Source: Lachnospiraceae bacterium UBA3814
GTDB lineage: Bacteria > Bacillota > Clostridia > Lachnospirales > Lachnospiraceae
Assembly (NCBI GenBank): GCA_002368575.1
Contig: DFEA01000037.1
Location: 1 to 26,781 of the forward strand
Length of the DNA stretch: 26,781 nucleotides
Direction of reading: 5' to 3'
In this document: in pieces, positions 7,792 to 15,340 of the stretch
Layout: every line of letters begins with the position of its first letter
Position numbering within the stretch: position 1 is the first letter of the stretch
Made by a program: the position numbers and the translations under genes
The notes under the pieces: generated by a model
What the model was told of the DNA's origin: nothing
What the model saw: the letters and a program-made list of their open reading frames with translations, nothing else
Database searches by the model: none

Positions 7792-9165
7792 TCAGAACCT
7801 GAAATACAGGAACGGATTGAAGCTTGCGTCGGCAAGATAAGCTACGCACAGAAAAAACAGTACCGCACTGATTACAGTCCCGCAGAGGCCGTCCTTTACC
7901 CTCCCGTAAAGCCCCTTTGCCGCAGGAGTAGATAAAACGCAGCCCAGTAATATTATAAATCCATAGTTTCCCAGATAATACAATGCGTCGCTGCCCGTCC
8001 GGGGCAGGAACATCCTTCCGAGATATACCCCCAGCTCCTTAAGATCGGTGACGGCAAATATCACCCAGCTTACGATCACTGCAAGCATCGTGTATACATG
8101 GCTGAAAATACCGTGCTTTTCAAGAAATCGCAGAAGGAATATCCTTTCAAGCAGGATGAGGATAAAAAAGTATATCCCCCAGAGGATAAAATTCCAGTCC
8201 GCCCCATGCCAGAACCCTGTAACGAACCAGACGATGAAGAGGTTTACATAAGTTCTGAGCCTGCCTCTTCTGTTCCCTCCGAGCGGTATATAAAGATAAT
8301 CCCTGAACCAGCTGCTTAAGGTAATGTGCCAGCGCCTCCAGAACTCGGTAACAGAGCCCGAGATATACGGATAGTTGAAATTTCGGGGAAAGCAAAAGCC
8401 CAACATTCTTCCAAGGCCCACAGCCATCAGGGAATAGCCGTTAAAGTCAAAATATATCTGAAGGGTAAAGGCTATTGCGCCCAGCCAGGCAAGAGCCGTC
8501 GATATATTGGAAAAGCCGATCTCTCCGATCTCGTTCCAGAGCCTGCCCACATTGTTGGCTATCATGACCTTGGAGGCAAGCCCGACAACAAAAAGCTTAA
8601 GCCCCTCTTCGGCATCACCGGGGATTATCCTCCTCCCCAAAAGGCCCTCGTTCACCTCCGAATACACAACTATCGGTCCCGCAATAAGCTGCGGGAACAT
8701 TACTATATAGGTCCCGAGCCTCAGAAAGGACCTTTCCACGGCTACCCTTTCTCTGTACAGATCGATGATGTATGACATGATCTGAAAGGTGTAGAAGCTG
8801 ATCCCCAGAGGCAGAGTCACATCCGCCTGCGTGATCGAGGTCCCCGCAAGCCTGTTGATATTGATAATGAAAAAATTAATATATTTAAAGAAAAACAGTA
8901 CTCCTGTGTTAAAGGCAACGGAAAGCGAAAAAACAGCACGCCTTAGGGCGGTACGTCCGTAAAGCGCATTTATAAGGAGCCCCGCGAGATAATTAAACAG
9001 GACAGAGACAAGGATCAGGATAAGATATTTCGGCTCGCCCCATCCGTAAAAAACAATGCTCCCCGCAAAAAGCACAGCGTTCTTCGCCCTTTTCGGAGTA
9101 ATATAATAGACCGCAAAAAAAAGCGGCATGAACCAGAATAAAAACAGCAGACTACTGAAAACCAC
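7792..9165 (-). CDS. MBOAT family O-acyltransferase (AlgI/DltB-like)
   Basis: This polytopic membrane protein of 457 aa belongs to the MBOAT superfamily, close to AlgI. It should pass acyl groups, probably acetyl from acetyl-CoA, across the membrane for transfer to a surface glycan. Visible hallmarks are WRRWHITLSSWFRDYLYIPLGG around 276-297 (His280), and VTGFWHGADWN around 315-325, where His320 is the conserved catalytic histidine. Hydrophobic segments occur throughout, beginning with LLFLFWFMPLFF. The start is GTG at 9165 with GAGG 6 nt upstream; the gap from the permease stop codon is only 8 nt, so it is in the same operon as the exporter. It is followed by the DHHW and SGNH genes, forming an acylation set. 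DltB is less likely because no dltA, dltC or dltD is beside it. Confidence 0.95.
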   Translation of the reverse strand: MVFSSLLFLFWFMPLFFAVYYITPKRAKNAVLFAGSIVFYGWGEPKYLILILVSVLFNYLAGLLINALYGRTALRRAVFSLSVAFNTGVLFFFKYINFFIININRLAGTSITQADVTLPLGISFYTFQIMSYIIDLYRERVAVERSFLRLGTYIVMFPQLIAGPIVVYSEVNEGLLGRRIIPGDAEEGLKLFVVGLASKVMIANNVGRLWNEIGEIGFSNISTALAWLGAIAFTLQIYFDFNGYSLMAVGLGRMLGFCFPRNFNYPYISGSVTEFWRRWHITLSSWFRDYLYIPLGGNRRGRLRTYVNLFIVWFVTGFWHGADWNFILWGIYFFILILLERIFLLRFLEKHGIFSHVYTMLAVIVSWVIFAVTDLKELGVYLGRMFLPRTGSDALYYLGNYGFIILLGCVLSTPAAKGLYGRVKDGLCGTVISAVLFFLCVAYLADASFNPFLYFRF

Positions 9166-9173
9166 CCGTTACC

Positions 9174-10589
9174 TCATTCATTTCGTATAGCCGCAAGCGG
9201 ACTTAATCTCATTGCCCTCAGCGCGGGCATCAGCCCCGAAAGCACACCGACACCGGTTGCGAAGACTATGGAGGACAGTGAAAGCCACGGCGGGATATAG
9301 GATATCCCCGAGCTCGAAACGCCCTGTACGATACCGCCTCCCTCTTCCGAGGCCTTGTTTATGATAAACGACACCAGATAGCTTAAGCCTGTTCCGGCGA
9401 TCCCTCCCATAAGTCCGATGAAGGCGGCCTCTATAAGGAACATCGAGCGGATATTTGACATCGCGCAGCCCAGGACCTTATATACCCCGATCTCCTTCGT
9501 CCTTTCGTAGATCGACATCATCATGGTATTGGCTATTCCGATCGCGGCCACTAACAGTGATACCGCACCTATCCCGCCAAGCATCGTCTGAATGGAGTCG
9601 GACTGCTCAAGCTCCGACTGTATCCATTCGGAATCCGAGCTGGTAACGTATCCCAGCCCCTTTATGCTCTCCGAGACCGCCTCAACATTTTCCATATCAT
9701 CTACATTCACCACAAGCCTGGAATAATAGATATCCGGATAGGCCTTGCCATTTTTCATGGTGGGCTGGCCGGGAATGGGCGACTTCCTGAAAACCGTTTT
9801 AAGCTGGCTCTTTAATGAATCGATGCCTGTATACACGCTCCAGGAATATGAAGCATAGGTATCCACCCCTCCCGCTATAATCCCCGCGGACTCCGTCAGA
9901 TATTTTTTTGCGACCTTCTGCTGGCTTACGGTGGTACCGTCTCCGCCCGAGGAGCCTGAGAACTCCGAACCCGTCTGGGAGCCGCCGCTTTTGCTGTTCA
10001 TATATGTCGACGTATCGTAGATTACGAACAACGGTTCAGACAGATCAACATCGGGAAGCGCGTTTGTATCCCAATAGCCCTGATTCGTCTTGCTGTTTAC
10101 AAACTGGACCGGGACCATGTTCCCGTACAATAGCTGCACGGTCCCCGAATCCCCGGGCAGCGTCCCGCTTTCAAGGGGGATCTTCATGTGCTCAAGGTTT
10201 TTTTCCGTGGTCCCTGTTATATTGGTGTTAGCCTCATATATCCCCTGTCTGAGTATTACACTCACCTCAAGCTCAGGCTCCACGGACACAACGTGCTCAA
10301 GCCTTGCTACCGACTCAATAGTCTGGTCAGAAAGAAGAGTGGAGGTATCTGTAACAGTGCCTGTCTGGCCCCCGTAGCCGTCCGAACCTCCGGCATAGAC
10401 CGAGACCTGCGTAAGGCTTCCCCACTGCTGGACATTTTCCAGAGTGAACTTCTTTAACCCCAGTCCCAGGGATACCATCACGACTATGGACGCAGTTCCT
10501 ATTACAACGCCCATGACGGTCATGATGGTACGCATTTTTCTTTTGAAGAGACTGCTGACGCTCATGGAGAGCATATCCGAAAATCTCAT
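9174..10589 (-). CDS. ABC transporter permease, MacB/FtsX type
   Basis: This is the permease partner of the ATPase encoded at 12254-13078. It has the MacB topology: one membrane segment at about 21-43, a large extracytoplasmic domain (about 45-330) rich in Ser/Gly/Thr, then three membrane segments at about 336-358, 384-409 and 438-460. The conserved cytoplasmic loop IYERTKEIGVYKVLGC, typical of FtsX-domain permeases, follows the second segment, and the protein ends with the family-like tail LSPLAAIRNE. MacB-type systems do not move substrate through a membrane channel; they couple cytoplasmic ATP hydrolysis to extracytoplasmic work. The ATG at 10589 has AGGA 8 nt upstream. A 57-nt gap separates it from the gene before. 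The substrate is unknown. Confidence 0.93.
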   Translation of the reverse strand: MRFSDMLSMSVSSLFKRKMRTIMTVMGVVIGTASIVVMVSLGLGLKKFTLENVQQWGSLTQVSVYAGGSDGYGGQTGTVTDTSTLLSDQTIESVARLEHVVSVEPELEVSVILRQGIYEANTNITGTTEKNLEHMKIPLESGTLPGDSGTVQLLYGNMVPVQFVNSKTNQGYWDTNALPDVDLSEPLFVIYDTSTYMNSKSGGSQTGSEFSGSSGGDGTTVSQQKVAKKYLTESAGIIAGGVDTYASYSWSVYTGIDSLKSQLKTVFRKSPIPGQPTMKNGKAYPDIYYSRLVVNVDDMENVEAVSESIKGLGYVTSSDSEWIQSELEQSDSIQTMLGGIGAVSLLVAAIGIANTMMMSIYERTKEIGVYKVLGCAMSNIRSMFLIEAAFIGLMGGIAGTGLSYLVSFIINKASEEGGGIVQGVSSSGISYIPPWLSLSSIVFATGVGVLSGLMPALRAMRLSPLAAIRNE

Positions 10590-10646
10590 TGCAAATATCC
10601 TGTCAGGAAATAATGTGACAGCCCGGAAGGAACACCCTCCGAAGGC

Positions 10647-12257
10647 CTAGTCATCAAGGTAATCGGTTTCCAGCTCCTTCTGCCTTTTTTTCTTTCGCCT
10701 GCGGGAGATGATGGCGCCCACAAGCCCGATAAGTATCAGAAGGACAGCCGCGGGAACGGCTATCTTTATCCACAGAGGAAGCGCGGCCGCGGAAAAGCCC
10801 GGGGACTCCGCCTCAAGGCTTATATCCCCTTCCATTCCCATCATTCCCATATCCTCCGTCATGGGAGGATTTACATAAAGCGTTGTATAAAAATCCTCAC
10901 TGAATACCTGTCCGCGCTCATTTTCATATGAAACGGTCACTGTAATGGTGCCGTCATCCGTGGTGGGATTGACGCCGGTGAGCATGGTATCGATATTGCC
11001 GGTGGCGCCGGAATCAAGGTTTCCTATGAAGGCATCCCCGTTCGTGATGCTTTCTCCCTTAAAAAGAGCCTTGACATTATACAGCTTGGTCTTTCCGGTA
11101 TTGTACACCGAAAACATGGCGTTTGCCTGCCCTCCTATGGTAATGGAGGCGGGAGTCATATCTATAGAGCTTATCTCATACCGGGAATCCTGCATTACGG
11201 GTATCGAAACGCTGGCCTCTCCGGTATAGGGATTATTCTTATTGTCCTCATATTTCATGTCGAGCTTCATCACATAAGGTTTCTGTGCCAGATCAGCCTT
11301 TGCGTTGAAGGTCATCCTTATATCCGCGCTTCCGCCCTCGGGAATGCTGCTGAAATAGGCCGTGTTGGAACCGGAGGTGGGCAGAAAGGCCGAGTAGCTC
11401 GATTCGTTGTCCTTGCCCTCCACCGTGGCGGTAAGATCGACCTCCACATTGGAGACCTCGGTATCCTGTGAGGTGTTCTTAAGATGTATTATAAGATCAA
11501 AGTCATTCCCCGCGTATACCTCCGACGGACTTGTCTCAAAGCCTGTGACTATTATCCTCGGAGTGGAAACAGCCATCTTCTCATCCGTATTTTTATTGCC
11601 GGCATCCGGCTTGCCTATGCACTCCACATAGGTCGAGATCGTGCATGAGCCCTGATTGCATACATCGTCAAGATAAAGCACCTGGAAGGATATGGGATAA
11701 TAACCGTTGAGCACATCCTCCCTGGTCATAAAGGTCCAGTACAGGTACTGTGTCCTTTCGTTTATGTCAGGCTGGGCATTTGAACCCACCAAAACGTCAA
11801 AGGAGATGGTATAGCCCGAGGCGTTTATCTCAAAGGGCCAGTCGGCGGCCTTTCCGCTGATTATTGGCGTTACCACGACCTGAGTGACATTCCACGGAGT
11901 CATATTGACTATGGGAAGCGCCACTATGACCGGCTCGCCGTAGCGGCAGACCGGCGTGGCCCAGTAATTGCCCGGCTTTATATACTCCGAGGTCGAATAT
12001 ACCCCCGAGTAATTGGTAGAGCCCGAGCCCGAGTCTGAGCTTGTGGTCTCCTCGTATATCTCAGTGATGGTCATCGTCTGAGTGGATGACGTTCCCGTTG
12101 ACGAATCAGTTGAGCTTGTTGAGGAAGCGTCAAAGACTGTCTGGGCTGCCTGGACCGCATATGCCTCTACTGCCGTAAAAGCCGCACAAAAACAGACTGA
12201 CAGAATAACTGTCCCGATAAGAGCAATTCTCCTGACGAATCGCCCGCATGAATTCAT
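10647..12257 (-). CDS. Secreted, C-terminally anchored Ig-like protein (COG1361/CARDB-like), exporter partner
   Basis: A signal peptide (about residues 1-34, with Arg9-Arg10 before the hydrophobic core) is followed by a Ser/Thr-rich linker. Two or more beta-sandwich repeats of the CARDB/COG1361 type come next: compare the segments with VYAGNDFDLIIHLKNTS and ITIGGQANAMFSVYNTG, which share the spacing of strand starts. A Met-rich patch (MTEDMGMMGMEGD) precedes one membrane helix near 497-520 and a very basic tail (RRRKKKRQK). It is thus anchored by its C-terminus with the bulk outside. The gene sits between the ATPase (ATGA overlap at 12254-12257) and the permease, so it is almost certainly a working part of that transporter, perhaps an adaptor across the wall. 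Exact function is unknown. Confidence 0.85.
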   Translation of the reverse strand: MNSCGRFVRRIALIGTVILSVCFCAAFTAVEAYAVQAAQTVFDASSTSSTDSSTGTSSTQTMTITEIYEETTSSDSGSGSTNYSGVYSTSEYIKPGNYWATPVCRYGEPVIVALPIVNMTPWNVTQVVVTPIISGKAADWPFEINASGYTISFDVLVGSNAQPDINERTQYLYWTFMTREDVLNGYYPISFQVLYLDDVCNQGSCTISTYVECIGKPDAGNKNTDEKMAVSTPRIIVTGFETSPSEVYAGNDFDLIIHLKNTSQDTEVSNVEVDLTATVEGKDNESSYSAFLPTSGSNTAYFSSIPEGGSADIRMTFNAKADLAQKPYVMKLDMKYEDNKNNPYTGEASVSIPVMQDSRYEISSIDMTPASITIGGQANAMFSVYNTGKTKLYNVKALFKGESITNGDAFIGNLDSGATGNIDTMLTGVNPTTDDGTITVTVSYENERGQVFSEDFYTTLYVNPPMTEDMGMMGMEGDISLEAESPGFSAAALPLWIKIAVPAAVLLILIGLVGAIISRRRKKKRQKELETDYLDD

Positions 12258-13078
12258 GGCAGGTCTCCTCCCGCATCTGATATTTTCCCCTTTGCCGTAC
12301 TCTCCCCGGCTGCGCCGGTCTGCTCCTCCGACCGGATCGATTCCTTGTCCTGAACCTCCAAAGCCTCCGTTTCAACCTTTTTGTTTTCCTCTATGCTTAC
12401 GATCTTTCCGTCAATTATGCGGAACACCCTGTCAGCATAGGTTGCAAGATGGTTATCGTGAGTGACCATTATAAGCGTCATCTGATGCTCTTTTACAATG
12501 AGCTGCATAAGCCCCATGACCTCCTCGGAGGTGGCTGAATCGAGATTTCCCGTAGGCTCATCCGCAAAGATGATCTCCGGCTTTAATACCAGAGCCCTTG
12601 CCACGCCCACGCGCTGCTGCTGTCCGCCGGACATCTGCGTCGGCCTGTGGAGCATGTATTTCTGAAGCCCCACAAGCCTTAAAGCCCCCCTTGCAAGCCT
12701 TTCTCTTTTCGCCTTCGCCATTCCCCTGAAGGTAAGGGGAAGGGCGACGTTTTCTACGGCATTCAAGGTGGGCATAAGATTAAAGGACTGAAAAATAAAG
12801 CCCACATGCTCCCTTCTGAAGGTAACGAGCTCTGATTCGGTCATTTTCTCGAGATGCTTCCCCGCTATCACCACCTGACCCGCGGAGGGCTTTTCAAGCC
12901 CCGCAAGCATATTAAGAAGAGTGGATTTCCCGGAGCCCGAGGTCCCCACTATTGCGCAGAACTCTCCCCTGTACATTGTGAAATCCACACCATTAAGCGC
13001 CCTGATGCCGGTCTCCCCGATATAATAGGTCTTTTTCAGATTCTTTACCTGAATTACAGGTATGGCTTTATCCGGCAA
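12254..13078 (-). CDS. ABC transporter ATP-binding protein, MacB/LolD type
   Basis: This is the ATPase that powers the MacB-type exporter. Motifs are complete: Walker A GTSGSGKS at 45-52, Q-loop Gln97, signature SGGQQQR at 150-156, Walker B IIFADE at 169-174, and the switch His207 in VTHD. The core matches the LolD/MacB class (about 225 aa); residues 230-274 are an extra charged tail rich in Glu, Lys and Gly. The start is TTG at 13078, only 3 nt after the glyA stop codon; an in-frame stop immediately upstream leaves no earlier choice, and no strong ribosome binding site is visible, so translation probably depends on ribosomes finishing glyA. The stop overlaps the start of the Ig-like protein gene as ATGA. 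Confidence 0.94.
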   Translation of the reverse strand: MPDKAIPVIQVKNLKKTYYIGETGIRALNGVDFTMYRGEFCAIVGTSGSGKSTLLNMLAGLEKPSAGQVVIAGKHLEKMTESELVTFRREHVGFIFQSFNLMPTLNAVENVALPLTFRGMAKAKRERLARGALRLVGLQKYMLHRPTQMSGGQQQRVGVARALVLKPEIIFADEPTGNLDSATSEEVMGLMQLIVKEHQMTLIMVTHDNHLATYADRVFRIIDGKIVSIEENKKVETEALEVQDKESIRSEEQTGAAGESTAKGKISDAGGDLP

Positions 13079-13081
13079 GGC

Positions 13082-14323
13082 TTACTGCACCAGAGGATAC
13101 CTTGCGGTGAGCTCGGAGACGATTGCCCTCGCCTTTGAAACTCCGTCCTCTCCCTCCTTTACCACGAAGGAGATCGCCTCCGCGATCCTGTCCATATCCG
13201 CAGTATTAAGACCTCTTGAGGTCACGGCAGGGGTCCCGAGCCTTATGCCGCTTGTGACAAAGGGCTTCTGAGGATCATTGGGAACGGTATTCTTATTGGC
13301 CGTGATATGAGCCTCGTCAAGAAGCTTTTCGATCTCCTTGCCGGTAAGCCCCTGGGGCCTTAAGTCAAGCAGCATCAGATGATTGTCCGTCCCGCCGGAT
13401 ACTATGGACAGTCCCCTTGAAAGAAGGCCTTTGGCCAGAGCCTGTGCGTTATCGATGATATTCTTGCCGTATTCCTTGAATTCCGGGGAAAGAGCCTCCT
13501 TAAAGCATACGGCCTTTGCGGCTATCACATGCATTAAGGGACCTCCCTGGATACCCGGGAAGATGGCCTTGTTGAAATTGAATTTATCGGCAGCCTCCTG
13601 ATTACAGAGTATCATTCCGCCCCTCGGACCCCTTAAGGTCTTATGCGTGGTAGTGGTGACCACATCGGCATAAGGGAAGGGACTGTCATGATAGCCCGTG
13701 GCCACCAGCCCCGCTATATGAGCAATATCCACCATTAAGTAAGCTCCCACCTCATCGCAGATCTCCCTGAAGCGCTTGAAATCTATCCTTCTTGCGTAGG
13801 CGCTGGCGCCTGCCAGTATCATTTTAGGCCTGCACTCAAGGGCTATGCGCCTTACCTCGTCGTAATCGATAAAGCCCTCGTCGTTCACACCGTAGTGAAC
13901 ACAGTTGAAATACTTTCCGGACATGTTCACCGGTGAACCGTGGGAAAGGTGCCCGCCGTGATCAAGGTTCATTCCCATGAAGGTGTCGCCCGGCTTAAGC
14001 ATTGCAAAGAACACCGCCATATTCGCCTGTGCCCCGGAGTGAGGCTGGACGTTTGCGTAATCGCAGCCGAAAAGCTTCTTAGCCCTCTCCCGGGCAAGCT
14101 CCTCTACTATATCAACGCATTCGCATCCACCGTAATAGCGCTTGCCGGGATAACCCTCTGCATATTTATTCGTAAGCGGACTTCCCATCGCGGCCATGAC
14201 CGCCTTGCTGACCCAGTTTTCAGAGGCGATCAGCTCTATATGGCTGTTCTGCCTGTCCATTTCCTTCTTTATCGCTTCACAAACCTCGGGGTCAACCGCC
14301 CTGACTTCATCTAATGAATACAT
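13082..14323 (-). CDS. glyA: Serine hydroxymethyltransferase
   Basis: GlyA interconverts serine and glycine while making 5,10-methylenetetrahydrofolate, using pyridoxal phosphate in the cytoplasm. The 413-aa protein has the typical N-terminal ELIASENWVSKAV, the tetrahydrofolate/PLP region NKYAEGYPGKRYYGGCE, Asp199 and His202 of VDIAHIAGL, and the PLP lysine Lys228 within TTTTHKTLRGPRGG. The ATG at 14323 has AGGAGG 6 nt upstream; a longer frame to 14425 is not supported. It is the first gene of a long minus-strand run whose next member, an ABC ATPase, starts 3 nt after its stop. That pairing is not functionally obvious. A candidate extended -10 (TGGTAGACT) lies about 50 nt upstream but has no clear -35. 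Confidence 0.98.
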   Translation of the reverse strand: MYSLDEVRAVDPEVCEAIKKEMDRQNSHIELIASENWVSKAVMAAMGSPLTNKYAEGYPGKRYYGGCECVDIVEELARERAKKLFGCDYANVQPHSGAQANMAVFFAMLKPGDTFMGMNLDHGGHLSHGSPVNMSGKYFNCVHYGVNDEGFIDYDEVRRIALECRPKMILAGASAYARRIDFKRFREICDEVGAYLMVDIAHIAGLVATGYHDSPFPYADVVTTTTHKTLRGPRGGMILCNQEAADKFNFNKAIFPGIQGGPLMHVIAAKAVCFKEALSPEFKEYGKNIIDNAQALAKGLLSRGLSIVSGGTDNHLMLLDLRPQGLTGKEIEKLLDEAHITANKNTVPNDPQKPFVTSGIRLGTPAVTSRGLNTADMDRIAEAISFVVKEGEDGVSKARAIVSELTARYPLVQ

Positions 14324-14422
14324 ACAAAACCTCCTGATCACAACACATAAGACATCATTACAAACTGCGTATAGTCTACCACAAATACGATACGGCTGCC
14401 ACAAATTTTTCCGGTCTGTTTT

Positions 14423-14472
14423 CAAACGTTGTTACTATTCACAGCCTTTGGGCTGTGATAGTAACCAAACGT
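14423..14472. repeat. Palindrome flanked by a 7-bp direct repeat
   Basis: GTTACTAT-T-CACAGCC (14431-14446) is the reverse complement of GGCTGTG-ATAGTAAC (14451-14465) apart from one unpaired T, giving a 15-bp stem with a loop of about 4 nt. CAAACGT occurs immediately outside on both sides (14423-14429 and 14466-14472). No T-run follows on either strand, so it is not a normal terminator. It may be a small palindromic interspersed element or an operator. Related TTCACAG palindromes occur at 18495-18512 in this window. Confidence 0.65.
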
Positions 14473-14517
14473 CACCATTCACGGGTCATGATGGAACTGC
14501 CGGCCCTCAATTTCTGA

Positions 14518-14546
14518 TTGACAATTACTTCCTGTTTATTTATGAT
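14518..14546 (+). promoter_or_regulatory. Sigma-A promoter of the PAP2 gene
   Basis: TTGACA at 14518-14523, a 17-bp spacer and TATGAT at 14541-14546 form a near-consensus promoter reading to the right. Predicted initiation is near 14553, leaving a leader of roughly 50-75 nt before the PAP2 start. The short inverted repeat CCGG-CTTAT-CCGG lies in that leader. Confidence 0.75.
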
Positions 14547-14601
14547 AAGGTGATGCGAAAGACAGGACCGGCTTATCCGGCTTCTGTTTAAGGCTTGTGC
14601 G

Positions 14602-15309
14602 GTGGAGTATGGATTTGGGGTTTTTGATATGGATCGCTTTATTAAGTCATTAAAAGAAAACAGACAGCTGCTTCTGATCCCGCTTTATGCGGCCTTTTAT
14701 CTGCCCTGGTTTATCTGGCTTGAAAAGCACGTAACCAGGCATTATTACGTGATACATATGGCGGTAGACGACCTTATCCCCTTCTGTGAATACTTTATCA
14801 TATTCTATTATTTCTGGTTCGTTTACATGATAGGCTCCATTGCCTACTGTGTGTTTACGGACCGCAGCACCTTTTTCAAAAGCTTCACCTTTATGGTCGT
14901 GGGCATGACTCTGTTCCTGGTGATATCCACTCTTTTCCCGAACGGGCATGATCTGCGTCCCGCGGTCTTTGAAAGGGATAATGTGTTTACAAGGCTTCTT
15001 TCCTTTATATATCTGACGGATACTCCCACCAATATCTTTCCGAGCATCCATGTATATAATTCCATCGGTGCGCATTTGTGCATCGTCTTCAATAAAAGGC
15101 TTAAAAACAACAGAGGGATCAAGATCCTGTCCCTCATCATATGTACCGGTATCTGCCTGTCCACCCTGTTTTTAAAGCAGCACTCGGTCTTTGACGTGGC
15201 AGGTGCGCTGGTGCTTTCTCTTGTGATGTATCCGGTATGCTTCCGTGAGGAATACAAAAATCTCCTTATCAGCATCAAGGAACGCAAGGCCGAAAGAAGG
15301 GCAGCCTGA
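14602..15309 (+). CDS. PAP2-family membrane phosphatase
   Basis: This is a polytopic membrane protein with the phosphatidic acid phosphatase type 2 active-site motifs: FPSIHVYNS (His150) and KQHSVFDVAGA (His194 and Asp198). The classical first motif is poorly conserved; DLRPAVFERD near 117-126 may stand in for it. About six hydrophobic segments are visible. Members dephosphorylate lipid phosphates or transfer head groups, often undecaprenyl or phosphatidyl substrates; the substrate here is unknown. Two starts are possible: GTG at 14602 with AAGG 8 nt upstream, or ATG at 14629 with GGGG 8 nt upstream, which would give MDRFIKSLKEN. It is the only plus-strand gene in the window, has its own promoter, and converges on the GTPase-NYN gene with a 31-nt gap. 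Confidence 0.88.
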   Translation: MEYGFGVFDMDRFIKSLKENRQLLLIPLYAAFYLPWFIWLEKHVTRHYYVIHMAVDDLIPFCEYFIIFYYFWFVYMIGSIAYCVFTDRSTFFKSFTFMVVGMTLFLVISTLFPNGHDLRPAVFERDNVFTRLLSFIYLTDTPTNIFPSIHVYNSIGAHLCIVFNKRLKNNRGIKILSLIICTGICLSTLFLKQHSVFDVAGALVLSLVMYPVCFREEYKNLLISIKERKAERRAA

Positions 15310-15340
15310 AGGGGCTGTCCGGTCAGACAGAAACCATAAG

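Larger units (their letters stand above)
14324..14601. other. Divergent intergenic region between glyA and the PAP2 gene
   Basis: This 278-nt region holds the glyA leader, the large palindrome at 14431-14465 and the PAP2 promoter. A weaker echo of the palindrome's left arm, CAAACGTC then ACCATTCACGG, follows at 14466-14485, so the region looks built from partly decayed repeats. No open frame with a ribosome binding site was seen. Confidence 0.5.

Noticed and set aside
7150..7935. 261-codon plus-strand open frame
   Set aside because: It is antisense to the DHHW and MBOAT genes and has a composition typical of a shadow frame (many Lys, Arg and Pro in runs).
14324..14425. N-terminal extension of GlyA to 14425
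   Set aside because: The ATG at 14323 has a perfect AGGAGG and gives the normal SHMT start; the extension has Cys-rich, non-family sequence.
14431..14465. Bidirectional intrinsic terminator
   Set aside because: The stem is strong but no T-run follows on either strand, and it lies upstream of two divergent genes.
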